Assembly: GCF_029218125.1 (NCBI RefSeq)
Contig: NZ_JARFXX010000008.1
Coordinates: 1 to 64,000 of the forward strand
Reading direction: 5' to 3'
Length of the DNA stretch: 64,000 bases
Source: Oscillibacter faecalis_A
Lineage (GTDB): Bacteria; Bacillota; Clostridia; Oscillospirales; Oscillospiraceae
The notes beneath the pieces were generated by a model. That model saw nothing but the letters and a program-made list of their open reading frames with translations. It ran no database searches and was not told where the DNA came from. The position numbers and the translations under genes were made by a program. Of this stretch, positions 41,571-49,704 are shown in pieces (position 1 is the first letter of the stretch; each line of letters starts with the position of its first letter).

Positions 41571-43070
41571 TCAATCGCTTTCAAGGATATCCGAACTCTC
41601 CTTTCTTTCAAAATCTGTCAACTCTCTTGCCGGTCGACCGACAATCGTGTCGTCCTCCCAGATGATATCGTGGGCGTGTTCACCGTGTTTTCCATACGGA
41701 TGCCGTTTCAGATTGCCGTGCGGCCCATTGCTGACCTGACGGATCTGCTTTCCAGCAGCGTCGAAAAAGATCCGATCCCGCTGTTTCCCACTCTGGGATG
41801 TTACATCAATAATGGCATTCGGCATATATCGCGGTGGAACTCTCGGGTGCGTATGCTTCGTCCAATCGTCTGTAACAACAACTGAACCATCTTCATGATA
41901 CCGTACTTCTGAATATTTTTCAACGGTTTTCATAACTTCGGCCATCTGCTTCGGGCCAAAGCCGGACACCTCCAACCGCTCGTCCTCTGTGCGGAGACCA
42001 ACGCCATCGGAAAAGCTGCGATATTCCTGCTGCAGGAGCACCAGGCGGCTCTTTCGCGGCGCTGCGTCCTCCGGCCCAGCCAGCAGCACACGGCGTTTCT
42101 GCGCCCGTATGGCGCGCTCCATGCGGCGCTGCATCTGCGTAGCCTCATAGCCGGTATAATGCCGGCCCTCGAAAGTGACGCCCTTTTCGTTGTCCTGCCG
42201 GAACTGCTCCAATTCGGCGGCAGTATACTGCGGACGGGTCACGCCAAGAATGATCGGGCTGGCAACATGGCCGCAGTTCAGCGTGCCGATTCGGCGCACC
42301 AGACTGTTATTGAGTTCCTCATAGGCGGCGTCGCTGTACTGCAGGCCCTGTATCGGTTCATGGTCCGGGGCGCTGTTGGCGTGTGCGGAGATCTCCCAGC
42401 CGTTACAGCCGAGGGCGTCGTGGTTCTGCTGGCTGATCTGCTCCGTCATTAGGCCGAGACCACCCATGATATTGCACCGAACCGCCGCTTCCAGCCCGGT
42501 GTGTACCCCGGAAGCGTATGCGACAGAAACGCCATGCTTTACGATCCCGGAGCAGGCCCGCCGGATCGCGGTGTTGTAATCGGCGGCGCCGGTGAATACC
42601 TGCTGAAAGGCATAGTCTGTGCAGGCCATATACGCCTTCGGTAAAGTCTGATATTGACCGTATGGATCCATCAACATGATGGCCTTGGTCTGTGTGATGT
42701 TCTTCAGCCCATCACCAGCCAGGGCGACAGCGGCAGACACGATCTGCTGGATCGCCGGATTCGCGTCAAACGGTATGAAATACCCCGGATACCTGCTGAG
42801 CGTCGTATCATACCCATATCGAGCCGCCGTGCGTAGGAGTTTCCTCGCTTCCCCTCGGGTCACGCCGAGCAGCTGGGCGAGGTCTCGCTCCAGTTCCTTG
42901 CGGTCCTTCCCCAGCCATTCAGCGCGCCAGGCTTCATAGGCGGCGGTGCTGGTGAGCTTTCCCGCATCCTGTATGCGGCGGGCAATATCCTTCAGAAGGT
43001 AGGTGTTGATCGGGTCGATCAGACGCCCCGCAGCGAGGCGGAAACCCTCGATCTGCTCCGGCGTCAGCAT
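41571..43070 (-). CDS. Phage minor capsid protein 2 with C-terminal His-rich domain
   Basis: 499 residues. The N-terminal ~330 residues (EGFRLAAGRLIDPINTYLLKDIARRI, ...NHDALGCNGWEISAHANSAPDHEPIQGLQYS..., NCGHVASPIILG) match the phage minor capsid 2 family. After a linker, the last ~110 residues form a separate domain with NAIIDVTSQSGKQRDRIFFD and HPYGKHGEHAHD, which looks like a stand-alone enzymatic or toxin-like module. Sits between portal and scaffold genes, so it may be packaged in the head. Confidence 0.82.
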   Translation of the reverse strand: MLTPEQIEGFRLAAGRLIDPINTYLLKDIARRIQDAGKLTSTAAYEAWRAEWLGKDRKELERDLAQLLGVTRGEARKLLRTAARYGYDTTLSRYPGYFIPFDANPAIQQIVSAAVALAGDGLKNITQTKAIMLMDPYGQYQTLPKAYMACTDYAFQQVFTGAADYNTAIRRACSGIVKHGVSVAYASGVHTGLEAAVRCNIMGGLGLMTEQISQQNHDALGCNGWEISAHANSAPDHEPIQGLQYSDAAYEELNNSLVRRIGTLNCGHVASPIILGVTRPQYTAAELEQFRQDNEKGVTFEGRHYTGYEATQMQRRMERAIRAQKRRVLLAGPEDAAPRKSRLVLLQQEYRSFSDGVGLRTEDERLEVSGFGPKQMAEVMKTVEKYSEVRYHEDGSVVVTDDWTKHTHPRVPPRYMPNAIIDVTSQSGKQRDRIFFDAAGKQIRQVSNGPHGNLKRHPYGKHGEHAHDIIWEDDTIVGRPARELTDFERKESSDILESD

Positions 43071-44458
43071 TACTCATCCCCCGCCCCTTCCATCGCTTGG
43101 ATCTCAGGCATATACTTCTCCCGAACCTTCTTCAGATCTGCCTCGGTTTCGATCGGCATATCGAAATACCAGCCGACAGCGATCTCCGGCTTCAGGAGGC
43201 CACGGGCCACCATGTCCTTATAGTCGGCCCAGGTCTGATCCTCGTCATACAAAATCCCATTGCCCCAGCTGATGACCACATCCTTGGCAGGGTCGATATC
43301 CGGGCCGGAGTAGATCTTATACATTCGCCCGAGGACGCCGCACACGCGCAGCGCTTCTCTGGCCGCAGTCTCCCACATGTGCTGGAAGTCGATAATGGTC
43401 AGGTTATAATCTCCGGCACTGCTGGTGATCTCCGTTGCGGTACGTTCAGCGGTCTCCACCTCGGAGAGCAGGCCGCGCTTCAGGCCGATCAAACTCTCCA
43501 CATTGCGGAGGTACTCTGTCTTTCTCGCCAAGAAGGACTGCTCTCGCAGGGCCGGCGAGAAGATCGTCATGCCGACGGCGTCCGGGTCATCATCAAGGCC
43601 CACAAAGAGGTCATCCGTCAGCCGTTTCTTGCCGTCAGAGCCTGTCCTCAGCAGATCCGCTGACGCCACAATGCGACTCCGGCCATTCTCGAACTCCCGG
43701 TTGAGCTGCGCTTCGTTCCGGTTGATGTTGTGGATCAGGCCGGCCGCCGGCGCATAGACACTGACGGCGTCCGGGCTGCCATCCACCGTGTTCTCCTGCG
43801 GAGCCCGTACCGGGATCAGGCCGATGGAGCCGATACCCGGAAGAACCAACTCCGGCACCAGATCCGCGTATTTTTCCAAGGCGCCGAGGCTCGTTTCATA
43901 CCCGAGGATCTGTGCGGTCTCGGAGCGGTACAGCTTGGTTTCGATTGTCAAATCGCCATTTGTATCCACACGGCGCCGTTCAAGCAGCGTGTAGTAGATC
44001 CGGCCCTCCACCGTGCGCTCCGCCATGCCGATATCTGTAATCTCATCGCGCTCGTTGCGCCCCAGCGGAATATAGCTGCCGCGAGACACCACGGCAAACG
44101 ATACGCCCATCCGGCCAAAGACCGGCTTCAAGAAGCACTGCCCGCCGATGAGGGCCTGCTGCATAGCTTTAATCTTGGCCGCGTCCAGTTCCCGCAAAAG
44201 GGTGTCGATGTATTCAGCTCCCTGCTTTGTCGGCATGGCCTTGTATTCGGAGAAGGTGGTCCTGGTGAGCTTGGCCACCACCGACACCGGGATGCGCTGG
44301 CACGGGTCTTCATCCTGAGTAGGCTCCGTCTGATAATACAGCTGAGCCCAGTCCTTGATTGCCGCCTGCATCGCTGTGGAGGTGATGTCCTTCACGCCGA
44401 AAGCCTGCTCAAAGTTATAAACTTTTCCCTGCTCAAACAGGGCGGAGAAAATACTCAC
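43070..44458 (-). CDS. Phage portal protein (SPP1/A118 type)
   Basis: 462 residues: ...YYQTEPTQDEDPCQRIPVSVVAKLTRTTFSEYKAMP..., GMAERTVEGRIYYTLLERRR, INRNEAQLNREFENGRSRI, YNLTIIDFQHMWETAAREALRVCGVLG. Matches the SPP1 gp6-like portal family by length, order and motifs. It forms the DNA gate at the capsid vertex. Its start overlaps the small upstream ORF by four bases. Confidence 0.9.
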   Translation of the reverse strand: MSIFSALFEQGKVYNFEQAFGVKDITSTAMQAAIKDWAQLYYQTEPTQDEDPCQRIPVSVVAKLTRTTFSEYKAMPTKQGAEYIDTLLRELDAAKIKAMQQALIGGQCFLKPVFGRMGVSFAVVSRGSYIPLGRNERDEITDIGMAERTVEGRIYYTLLERRRVDTNGDLTIETKLYRSETAQILGYETSLGALEKYADLVPELVLPGIGSIGLIPVRAPQENTVDGSPDAVSVYAPAAGLIHNINRNEAQLNREFENGRSRIVASADLLRTGSDGKKRLTDDLFVGLDDDPDAVGMTIFSPALREQSFLARKTEYLRNVESLIGLKRGLLSEVETAERTATEITSSAGDYNLTIIDFQHMWETAAREALRVCGVLGRMYKIYSGPDIDPAKDVVISWGNGILYDEDQTWADYKDMVARGLLKPEIAVGWYFDMPIETEADLKKVREKYMPEIQAMEGAGDE

Positions 44459-44664
44459 GGCTTAGATACCTCCCGACAGTTGATCACGATCCGGGGCTGG
44501 CGGCGCTGCGCTGCCTGAACCCCGTCGATATATGCCTGCAGGCGCTCGATCTCTCTGGCCTGGGCTTTACACTTCTCACTCAGCAGTTCGTTAGCACGCA
44601 TCAGATCATCTCTGCACCATGCCGGAAGGAACCGCTCATACAGCCACTTTTTCAGTTTGCTCAC
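44455..44664 (-). CDS. Small coiled-coil phage protein
   Basis: 69 residues: MSKLKKWLYERFLPAWCRDDLMRANELLSEKCKAQAREIERLQAYIDGV... One predicted coiled coil, then a basic tail. It overlaps terL and portal genes by four bases each, so translation is coupled. No family known to me. Confidence 0.75.
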   Translation of the reverse strand: MSKLKKWLYERFLPAWCRDDLMRANELLSEKCKAQAREIERLQAYIDGVQAAQRRQPRIVINCREVSKP

Positions 44665-45896
44665 TGGCCCCTCCGTTTCCAGATCTTGTTTGTGCCATAT
44701 CTTACAGCGTCGATGTGATGGTTGGCTGCGTCAGGATAGCCCTGCAGCACCTCGCCCGTCTTTCCATCGCGCTCGTATTCGTATTCAGAAAATTCTTGCG
44801 CGGTATCTGGGCACCTGCCCGGGTCTATCACGATAGCGGCCAGCGATTGCAGCCACTTCATGGAGTAGGCGACGCTGCCCGGTCCCTTCTCAGATGCCCG
44901 GCAGTTCAGGCCGTAGCTGCGGTAATCGCTGACGGATTTCTCCTCAGCACTATCCGCGATCAGCAGCTCCCCGACAGGAATCCGGCCCTTAACCAGCGCC
45001 GCGGTGTCTGCATTGCTGGTACGGTTGCGGGTCAGCTCGTCAAACAGGTAGAGCGTGCGTCGGGCGGCGTCATAGTGCATCCGGTTCCATGCCCAGGGGT
45101 CAGGATACCAGCCCCAGTCCACGCCGTTTGTGACCCGGTCGAACTGCCCGATCTCGGCGTCTGTAATCGCCCGGAGTTGTAGATTTTCAAAGACCTGTGT
45201 ACCGGAGCCGACCACTTCACCCAGATACTCATGCCGGTACCCGGTAGGATTTGTGTTCTTCAGGTGCTCGGCGTCGGCAATGAAACGCGGGCCGAGCCAT
45301 TCCGGCGGAGCAGTCAGATAGGTGCTGTGATGGACCATCTGCCCGGGCTTCTTCTCCAGCACGTAACGATTGGCCCAGTTACGCGCCATCGCTGGCGGGT
45401 TAAAGCTTTTGAAAGTAAAGCTGAAGGAGCCTCCGCGCAGTGTGGACTGCTCCACATTACGAATCTGCTCCGGGCCGTCAAACTGATCCAATTCTTCAAA
45501 CCAATCGATGCCAATGTAGCCGAAGGGCACTTTGATAGACTTTACCTTGCCGGGATCGTCCAGACCGAAAAACATGATTTTCTGCCCGGTAGGGAGATAT
45601 GTGCATTCCATCGGGCTCACCGTGCAGCGGAACTTCCGGGTCAGGCCCAGCTGGGCGATGGCCCACACGACCTGTGTGTAGACGGTCGTCCGCAGCGTAT
45701 TGCCGTATTTACGGAAAACGCAGGCGTGGATCAGCGGGTTCTTCAGGATCAGGAGAATGATCTCCAGCGAGATGTAGGAAGATTTACAGCTTCCGCGCCC
45801 ACCCTTTTCAACCAGTTCATTGATCGTCCCGGCTTTAACCGCACGGTGGGACTCCGCAAACGCCGGAGAGATCGTTTCGGAAAGATTACAGGTCAT
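44661..45896 (-). CDS. Phage terminase large subunit
   Basis: 411 residues from the ATG at 45896, which overlaps the small-subunit stop by 11 bp; the frame is open to 45974. ATPase: GGRGSCKSS Walker A near residues 25-33 and IGIDWFEELDQF Walker B. Nuclease half: GVDWGWYPDPWAWNRMHYD..., LLIADSAEEKSVSDYRSYG..., HHIDAVRYG with the metal-binding Asp residues. PBSX/Terminase_3 type. Confidence 0.93.
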   Translation of the reverse strand: MTCNLSETISPAFAESHRAVKAGTINELVEKGGRGSCKSSYISLEIILLILKNPLIHACVFRKYGNTLRTTVYTQVVWAIAQLGLTRKFRCTVSPMECTYLPTGQKIMFFGLDDPGKVKSIKVPFGYIGIDWFEELDQFDGPEQIRNVEQSTLRGGSFSFTFKSFNPPAMARNWANRYVLEKKPGQMVHHSTYLTAPPEWLGPRFIADAEHLKNTNPTGYRHEYLGEVVGSGTQVFENLQLRAITDAEIGQFDRVTNGVDWGWYPDPWAWNRMHYDAARRTLYLFDELTRNRTSNADTAALVKGRIPVGELLIADSAEEKSVSDYRSYGLNCRASEKGPGSVAYSMKWLQSLAAIVIDPGRCPDTAQEFSEYEYERDGKTGEVLQGYPDAANHHIDAVRYGTNKIWKRRGQ

Positions 45897-46236
45897 CAAT
45901 GATCTGCACACCTCCGTCATCTTCGCCGGCAGCGTCGCCCAGCAGGTCGATAATGACCTTTGCGGCCTTGGCATCGCCCATGGTGGCTGCTTCCGTCAGC
46001 CCGATGATCATGGCCATCTGGTTATCTACATCTTCCGGATCGACCCCTCGGCGGGCAATTTTATTCCACCGCCGCCGGTCAGACACCGGCAGCGACAGGT
46101 AGATATCAGCAGCCTCTTTCAGGCTGCGCTTACGTCGACGCGACGCGCCGGAAGCAATACCGCCAGCACGCCCATATTCCCTTGCTTCACTCTCGGTTCG
46201 CTGGTTGAACGGGATAAGGTTCTTTTCATTTGGCAC
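45886..46236 (-). CDS. Phage terminase small subunit
   Basis: 116 residues from a GTG at 46236 behind AGAGAGGTGG. LIPFNQRTESEAREYGRAGGIASGASRRRKRSLKEAADIYL is the common start of this small-subunit group; the C terminus is acidic. It recognises the packaging site. It is the first gene after a structured leader and an intrinsic terminator. Confidence 0.86.
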   Translation of the reverse strand: MPNEKNLIPFNQRTESEAREYGRAGGIASGASRRRKRSLKEAADIYLSLPVSDRRRWNKIARRGVDPEDVDNQMAMIIGLTEAATMGDAKAAKVIIDLLGDAAGEDDGGVQIIDDL

Positions 46237-46256
46237 GTCACCACCTCTCTCAGTCC

Positions 46257-46301
46257 AAAAAAGGAGCGGCGCGCTGGGCTATCACCCAAACCCAGCGTGC
46301 C
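46257..46301 (-). terminator. Intrinsic terminator just before the terminase genes
   Basis: 11-position stem (46268-46278 with 46291-46301, one mismatch), then TTTTTT at 46257-46262 on the minus strand, only ~20 bp before the small-subunit start codon. It would block late transcription unless overridden. Confidence 0.75.
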
Positions 46302-46317
46302 TTGTAGGAGCCCGATA

Positions 46318-46385
46318 CTATGGCCGCCTCGGCGCCGGGCGACGATCATAAGGAGATGCGATGCCGTCCCCTGATTAGACCATAG
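46318..46385 (-). ncRNA. Candidate structured leader RNA of the late operon
   Basis: Closing 8-bp stem CTATGGTC/GGCCATAG (46378-46385 with 46318-46325), with at least two inner hairpins (GGGGA/TCTCC and a GC-rich one). It is followed directly by the intrinsic terminator at 46257-46301. It could be an antiterminator RNA or a packaging site. Confidence 0.4.
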
Positions 46386-46418
46386 TGCGTTATTCAATTG
46401 TTGTCTATGCACGCAAGC

Positions 46419-46448
46419 AAAAAAGTGTTGCATATGCAATGCTTTTTT
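46419..46448 (-). terminator. Terminator after the sigma-like gene
   Basis: 14-bp A/T-flanked stem around TTGCATATGCAA with two G-T pairs, ending TTTTTT, overlapping the stop codon of the gene at 46447. Confidence 0.8.
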
Positions 46449-47574
46449 AACGCTTTTGGCCGAGCCACCCCACAAATGACCCGAAGATCCGGCACAGCCA
46501 GTCCAGCAGGACTGTCTTACTGGCATGGCGACACCGTCTGTACTCCAGCAAAATTGTCAAGAACTTGCTGAAGTGCTGCCGCTGCTTTTCGCCCCTTCTC
46601 ATCTCTGCGACGCTCTGCGCCCGGAGTTCTGTCGGAAACTGCAATACTGCGGCTTCCGTGCTGCACGCGCATTCAGGCACAGCAGTCTCCGCAGATGCTG
46701 GTCTTGTTAAAACCTCTGGCGTGATATGGTACCGTTGCTTTAATGTTTCCTGCCCCCAGCATGGCTGCTGCGGAGTCGGCACAAGGGGCAGAGTGTCCAG
46801 GACATTCCCTTCGGTATAGAACCGATAAGCTACCTCACCCAGCGCCTGCATATTCAGCAGGTAAACTTGAGCCACACCAAACGAACGGCCAATGACCGCT
46901 AAACCTCGGTGCAGTGCACGGCTGACAACAGAGTGGTCGCGGATAATCAGCGTGGATATTTCCCGTACCGACAAGAACTCTCCAAAGTACAGATACAGGT
47001 ACACGACCTGCACCTCTGTCAGGCAGGACAGTACCACACGCAAAATATCCGGCTGGCTCATGTCCAATGTCAGAACGGAGGATGTAGACAATGGCACCCC
47101 CGCAGCTTCCCGGCAGCGCACAGTTTCCTGTAAGGTCTTTTTGGCCCGGCAGAGGGTCCTTGAAACGGTGCTGCGATTTACGCCAAGCCTATCGCTGATC
47201 TTCTCCATTGTCAGCCCATCTGACCACAGTTTAAACATCTCCCACTGCCGTTCGCTCATCAGGTCTTTCCCCTCAGCAACGGCCGCTCTCATGACGCTGC
47301 GGGCGTCAACATCACTCTCATCATCCTGCTCCCCTTGCGCCCAGTTCAGAAATTGCTGACGATCCGCGGAGAACTCCGAATGCGACTGACCGGGGCGGCT
47401 GCCAATACGTTTCCCCGGTGTCAGTGCCCTCAGCTTGGCATTCACACCCAGTAGTTCCTCCTTCACCATGAAGAAGGCCATGTTATCGCCCTTGCCTTGT
47501 TCCTGTAGTTCCCGCTCTTCTTTCATCCGGGCCATCAGTTCCTTCCGGCGGGATTTCAACTCCTCAATCGTCAT
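46447..47574 (-). CDS. Phage regulator with two sigma-region-4-like HTH domains
   Basis: 375 residues. The first HTH near 105-150 (LMSERQWEMFKLWSDGLTMEKISDRLGVNRSTVSRTLCRAKKTL) and a second near 180-225 (LTEVQVVYLYLYFGEFLSVREISTLIIRDHSVVSRALHRGLAVI) both resemble sigma-70 region 4. No region 2 is seen, so it is not a full sigma factor. Its position just before the terminase operon matches known late activators, so it may switch on late transcription (inference). The C-terminal third is unmatched. Confidence 0.75.
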   Translation of the reverse strand: MTIEELKSRRKELMARMKEERELQEQGKGDNMAFFMVKEELLGVNAKLRALTPGKRIGSRPGQSHSEFSADRQQFLNWAQGEQDDESDVDARSVMRAAVAEGKDLMSERQWEMFKLWSDGLTMEKISDRLGVNRSTVSRTLCRAKKTLQETVRCREAAGVPLSTSSVLTLDMSQPDILRVVLSCLTEVQVVYLYLYFGEFLSVREISTLIIRDHSVVSRALHRGLAVIGRSFGVAQVYLLNMQALGEVAYRFYTEGNVLDTLPLVPTPQQPCWGQETLKQRYHITPEVLTRPASAETAVPECACSTEAAVLQFPTELRAQSVAEMRRGEKQRQHFSKFLTILLEYRRCRHASKTVLLDWLCRIFGSFVGWLGQKR

Positions 47575-47798
47575 ATCTTCTTCGGGCTCCGCCAGCCTAT
47601 TGCGGCATTCACAGAATGCCGCGGCGTATCGTAATAACCGGACAGCAGTTGGGCCGTATCCCGAATCTGTGCAAGTACCGCATAATACCGGGCAATCTCA
47701 TACGCCGGCGCGCCTTCCGCCTTCAGCCGTTCAATCTTCATGCTGATTTTCACTGCCGCCAAACGATACTCTGTCGCCATTTCAGGCAATGTACTCAT
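47571..47798 (-). CDS. Small phage protein, unknown
   Basis: 75 residues, helical: MSTLPEMATEYRLAAVKISMKIERLKAEGAPAYEIARYYAVLAQIRDTAQLLSGYYDT. It overlaps both neighbours by four bases. A common hypothetical in phages with the sigma-like regulator. Confidence 0.75.
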   Translation of the reverse strand: MSTLPEMATEYRLAAVKISMKIERLKAEGAPAYEIARYYAVLAQIRDTAQLLSGYYDTPRHSVNAAIGWRSPKKI

Positions 47799-49174
47799 AC
47801 GCTCCTCGCTTTCTGAATTCTGGCTTTCAGCGCCTGCATCAAGGCTTCCTGACCGTCTCCCTTGCTCTGCAGGGAGGCCAAAACATCCTGATCTACGCCG
47901 CCCTGTGTAATCAGCAGGTGGGAGATCACCGGATATTTCTGACCCTGCCGGTGCAGTCTCTTATTCGCCTGCTGGAAAATTTCCAGCGCCCAGTTGGGGA
48001 GGGTGTACCAGATGCAGTGATGCCCTCCAGCCTGCAGGTTCAGACCGTAACCGCAGCTGACAGGATGGGCCAGAAGCACGTCCACTTCTCCCGCGTTCCA
48101 AGCCTGTTCATCGTCCGGGCCCTCATAGACCCGTACCCGAAGCCCGGTGTCCTTTAGGGCGGTTACAATGCGGTCCCGCTCATGCTGGAACCAGTAAAAC
48201 ACCAGGGCATGTTCACCGTTCAGCTGCTCGATTAGTTCCAAGAAAGCGTCCAGCTTGCAGTTATGTACCGGAACAACCTCGCCTTCGTTGCTGTACACGG
48301 CGCCGCCGCAAAGCTGCAGCAGCTTTCCATTCAGGACGGCCGCGGTACCAGCCGTGATGGTTTCGGTGTCCACCTGCAGCAGCATCTCCCGCTCCAGCTT
48401 TGTGTACGCCTTTGACGCCGCCGGGTCCAGCACTACCGGTACGATGTTCTCAATGAAGTCCGGCAGGGTCAGGTAATCTTCCGTTTTCATGCTGACACAG
48501 ATATCCGCAATGGCATCTCGGATTCGCTGGTCAGCGCCCGGCAGCAGGGAATAGGTCCGATACTGCTGCCCCGGATGGGCGTAATCCTGAGACATATAGA
48601 TTTCCCGGAAGGACGTCAGCGTCCGGCCCAGGCGGGCCCCACCGTCCAGGAGATAGATCTGCGCGTACAGATCCGGCAGGCCGTTGGGTGATGGTGTGCC
48701 CGTCAGTTCCACCATGCGGCGGATGCGCGGCCGGACCCGCTTTAGGGCCACGAACCGTTTTGCCCGGGAATTCTTGAAGCTGGTGGACTCATCCAGAACC
48801 ACCATATCGAAGGGCCAGTCATTCCGGCAATAGTCTACCAGCCACGGAAGATTTTCACGATTGGTGACCCAGATGTTCCCCGGAGAATACAGGGCCTTGA
48901 TCCTCTGCTTTGTGTTCCCAAGGATCGGCACCACGGTCATGTCCTTCAGGTGGTCCCACTTGGCCGCCTCTGTGGCCCACGTGGCTTCGGCCACTTTCTT
49001 TGGCGCCACCACCAATGGCCGGAACACTTCCCACCGGTAGGCCTGCAGTTCCTTGATGGCCGTCAGGGTAATGACCGTTTTTCCGAGGCCCGGCTCCAGG
49101 AACAGCGCCACAGCCGGATCGGACACGACGCGGCTGATGGCGTACTGCTGGTACGGATGCGGAATGAATTTCAT
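47795..49174 (-). CDS. SNF2-type DEAD/DEAH box helicase
   Basis: 459 residues. Walker A LEPGLGKTVITL near residue 30, the DEAH-type box VVLDESTSFKNSRAKR near 125, ELTGTPSPNGLPDLYAQIYLLD, and C-terminal motifs FYWFQHERDRI, LLAHPVSCGYGLNLQAGGH and RLHRQGQ (motif VI). A short phage SNF2 helicase that follows the VRR-NUC gene with a 4-bp overlap, forming a helicase-nuclease pair. Confidence 0.92.
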   Translation of the reverse strand: MKFIPHPYQQYAISRVVSDPAVALFLEPGLGKTVITLTAIKELQAYRWEVFRPLVVAPKKVAEATWATEAAKWDHLKDMTVVPILGNTKQRIKALYSPGNIWVTNRENLPWLVDYCRNDWPFDMVVLDESTSFKNSRAKRFVALKRVRPRIRRMVELTGTPSPNGLPDLYAQIYLLDGGARLGRTLTSFREIYMSQDYAHPGQQYRTYSLLPGADQRIRDAIADICVSMKTEDYLTLPDFIENIVPVVLDPAASKAYTKLEREMLLQVDTETITAGTAAVLNGKLLQLCGGAVYSNEGEVVPVHNCKLDAFLELIEQLNGEHALVFYWFQHERDRIVTALKDTGLRVRVYEGPDDEQAWNAGEVDVLLAHPVSCGYGLNLQAGGHHCIWYTLPNWALEIFQQANKRLHRQGQKYPVISHLLITQGGVDQDVLASLQSKGDGQEALMQALKARIQKARSV

Positions 49175-49452
49175 GCTGGAAACACCTCCTCCACGAAAGC
49201 CAGAACCTGATCCATCCCTTTCAGGGTCCTGACCTCGGCGCCGCGCTTTCGCATCTCCTCGTGCTGGTACTTCTGGATAGCTGCCAAACGCCCCACTTCG
49301 GTCTTCAACTCTACGTACACCGTTCGGCCAGCCGGGGTAATGACGATCCTGTCCGGCACGCCGGGATTGCCCGGCGAAACGAACTTATAACAAAGCCCCC
49401 CGCGGCTGCGAACCATCTTCACCAGCCGGGCTTCAATACTGCTCTCTTTCAT
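49171..49452 (-). CDS. VRR-NUC domain nuclease
   Basis: 93 residues: SSIEARLVKMVRSRGGLCYKFVSPGNPGVPDRIVITPAGRTVYVELKTEVGRLAAIQKYQHEEM. The PD-(D/E)xK core is visible as GVPDRI, then VELK. Stand-alone phage VRR-NUC proteins act on structured DNA, usually beside this helicase type. Confidence 0.93.
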   Translation of the reverse strand: MKESSIEARLVKMVRSRGGLCYKFVSPGNPGVPDRIVITPAGRTVYVELKTEVGRLAAIQKYQHEEMRKRGAEVRTLKGMDQVLAFVEEVFPA

Positions 49453-49478
49453 TTGGCACGCTCCTTGCTACGCGCGCC

Positions 49479-49507
49479 CGCACGCACACGCATATACATA
49501 CACACAT
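49479..49507. other. Alternating purine-pyrimidine tract
   Basis: 29 bases of strict pyrimidine-purine alternation, mixing CG, CA and TA steps, in the gap between the VRR-NUC gene and the iteron block. Confidence 0.6.
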
Positions 49508-49560
49508 CAGGCGGGTTAGGCGGGCATATACCTCTCTAATTTACCTATTTTTTTATTTAT

Positions 49561-49704
49561 TTATATAAATGTAACCTTGTAACTTTCGCCTGTATCCTTT
49601 GCGGTAGTAGGCTTTGACACGGTTACATTCTGTTTTCCAGAATGTTGAGAATGTAACCATTAGAATGTAACCTTTTTTGCGAATGTAACCATTAGAATGT
49701 AACC
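49561..49704. repeat. Iteron-like repeats, candidate phage replication origin
   Basis: GAATGTAACC occurs in direct orientation at 49649, 49663, 49681 and 49695 (spacing 14, 18, 14) and inverted at 49621-49630; AAATGTAACC occurs at 49567-49576. The last copy overlaps the stop of the prim-pol/helicase gene. An A+T-rich stretch at 49545-49570 adjoins it. Iterons plus an A+T-rich segment next to a primase-helicase gene is a common origin layout. Confidence 0.6.

Noticed and set aside
46447..47574. Complete alternative sigma factor
   Set aside because: Only region-4-like HTH blocks are visible; a region 2 for -10 recognition is missing.
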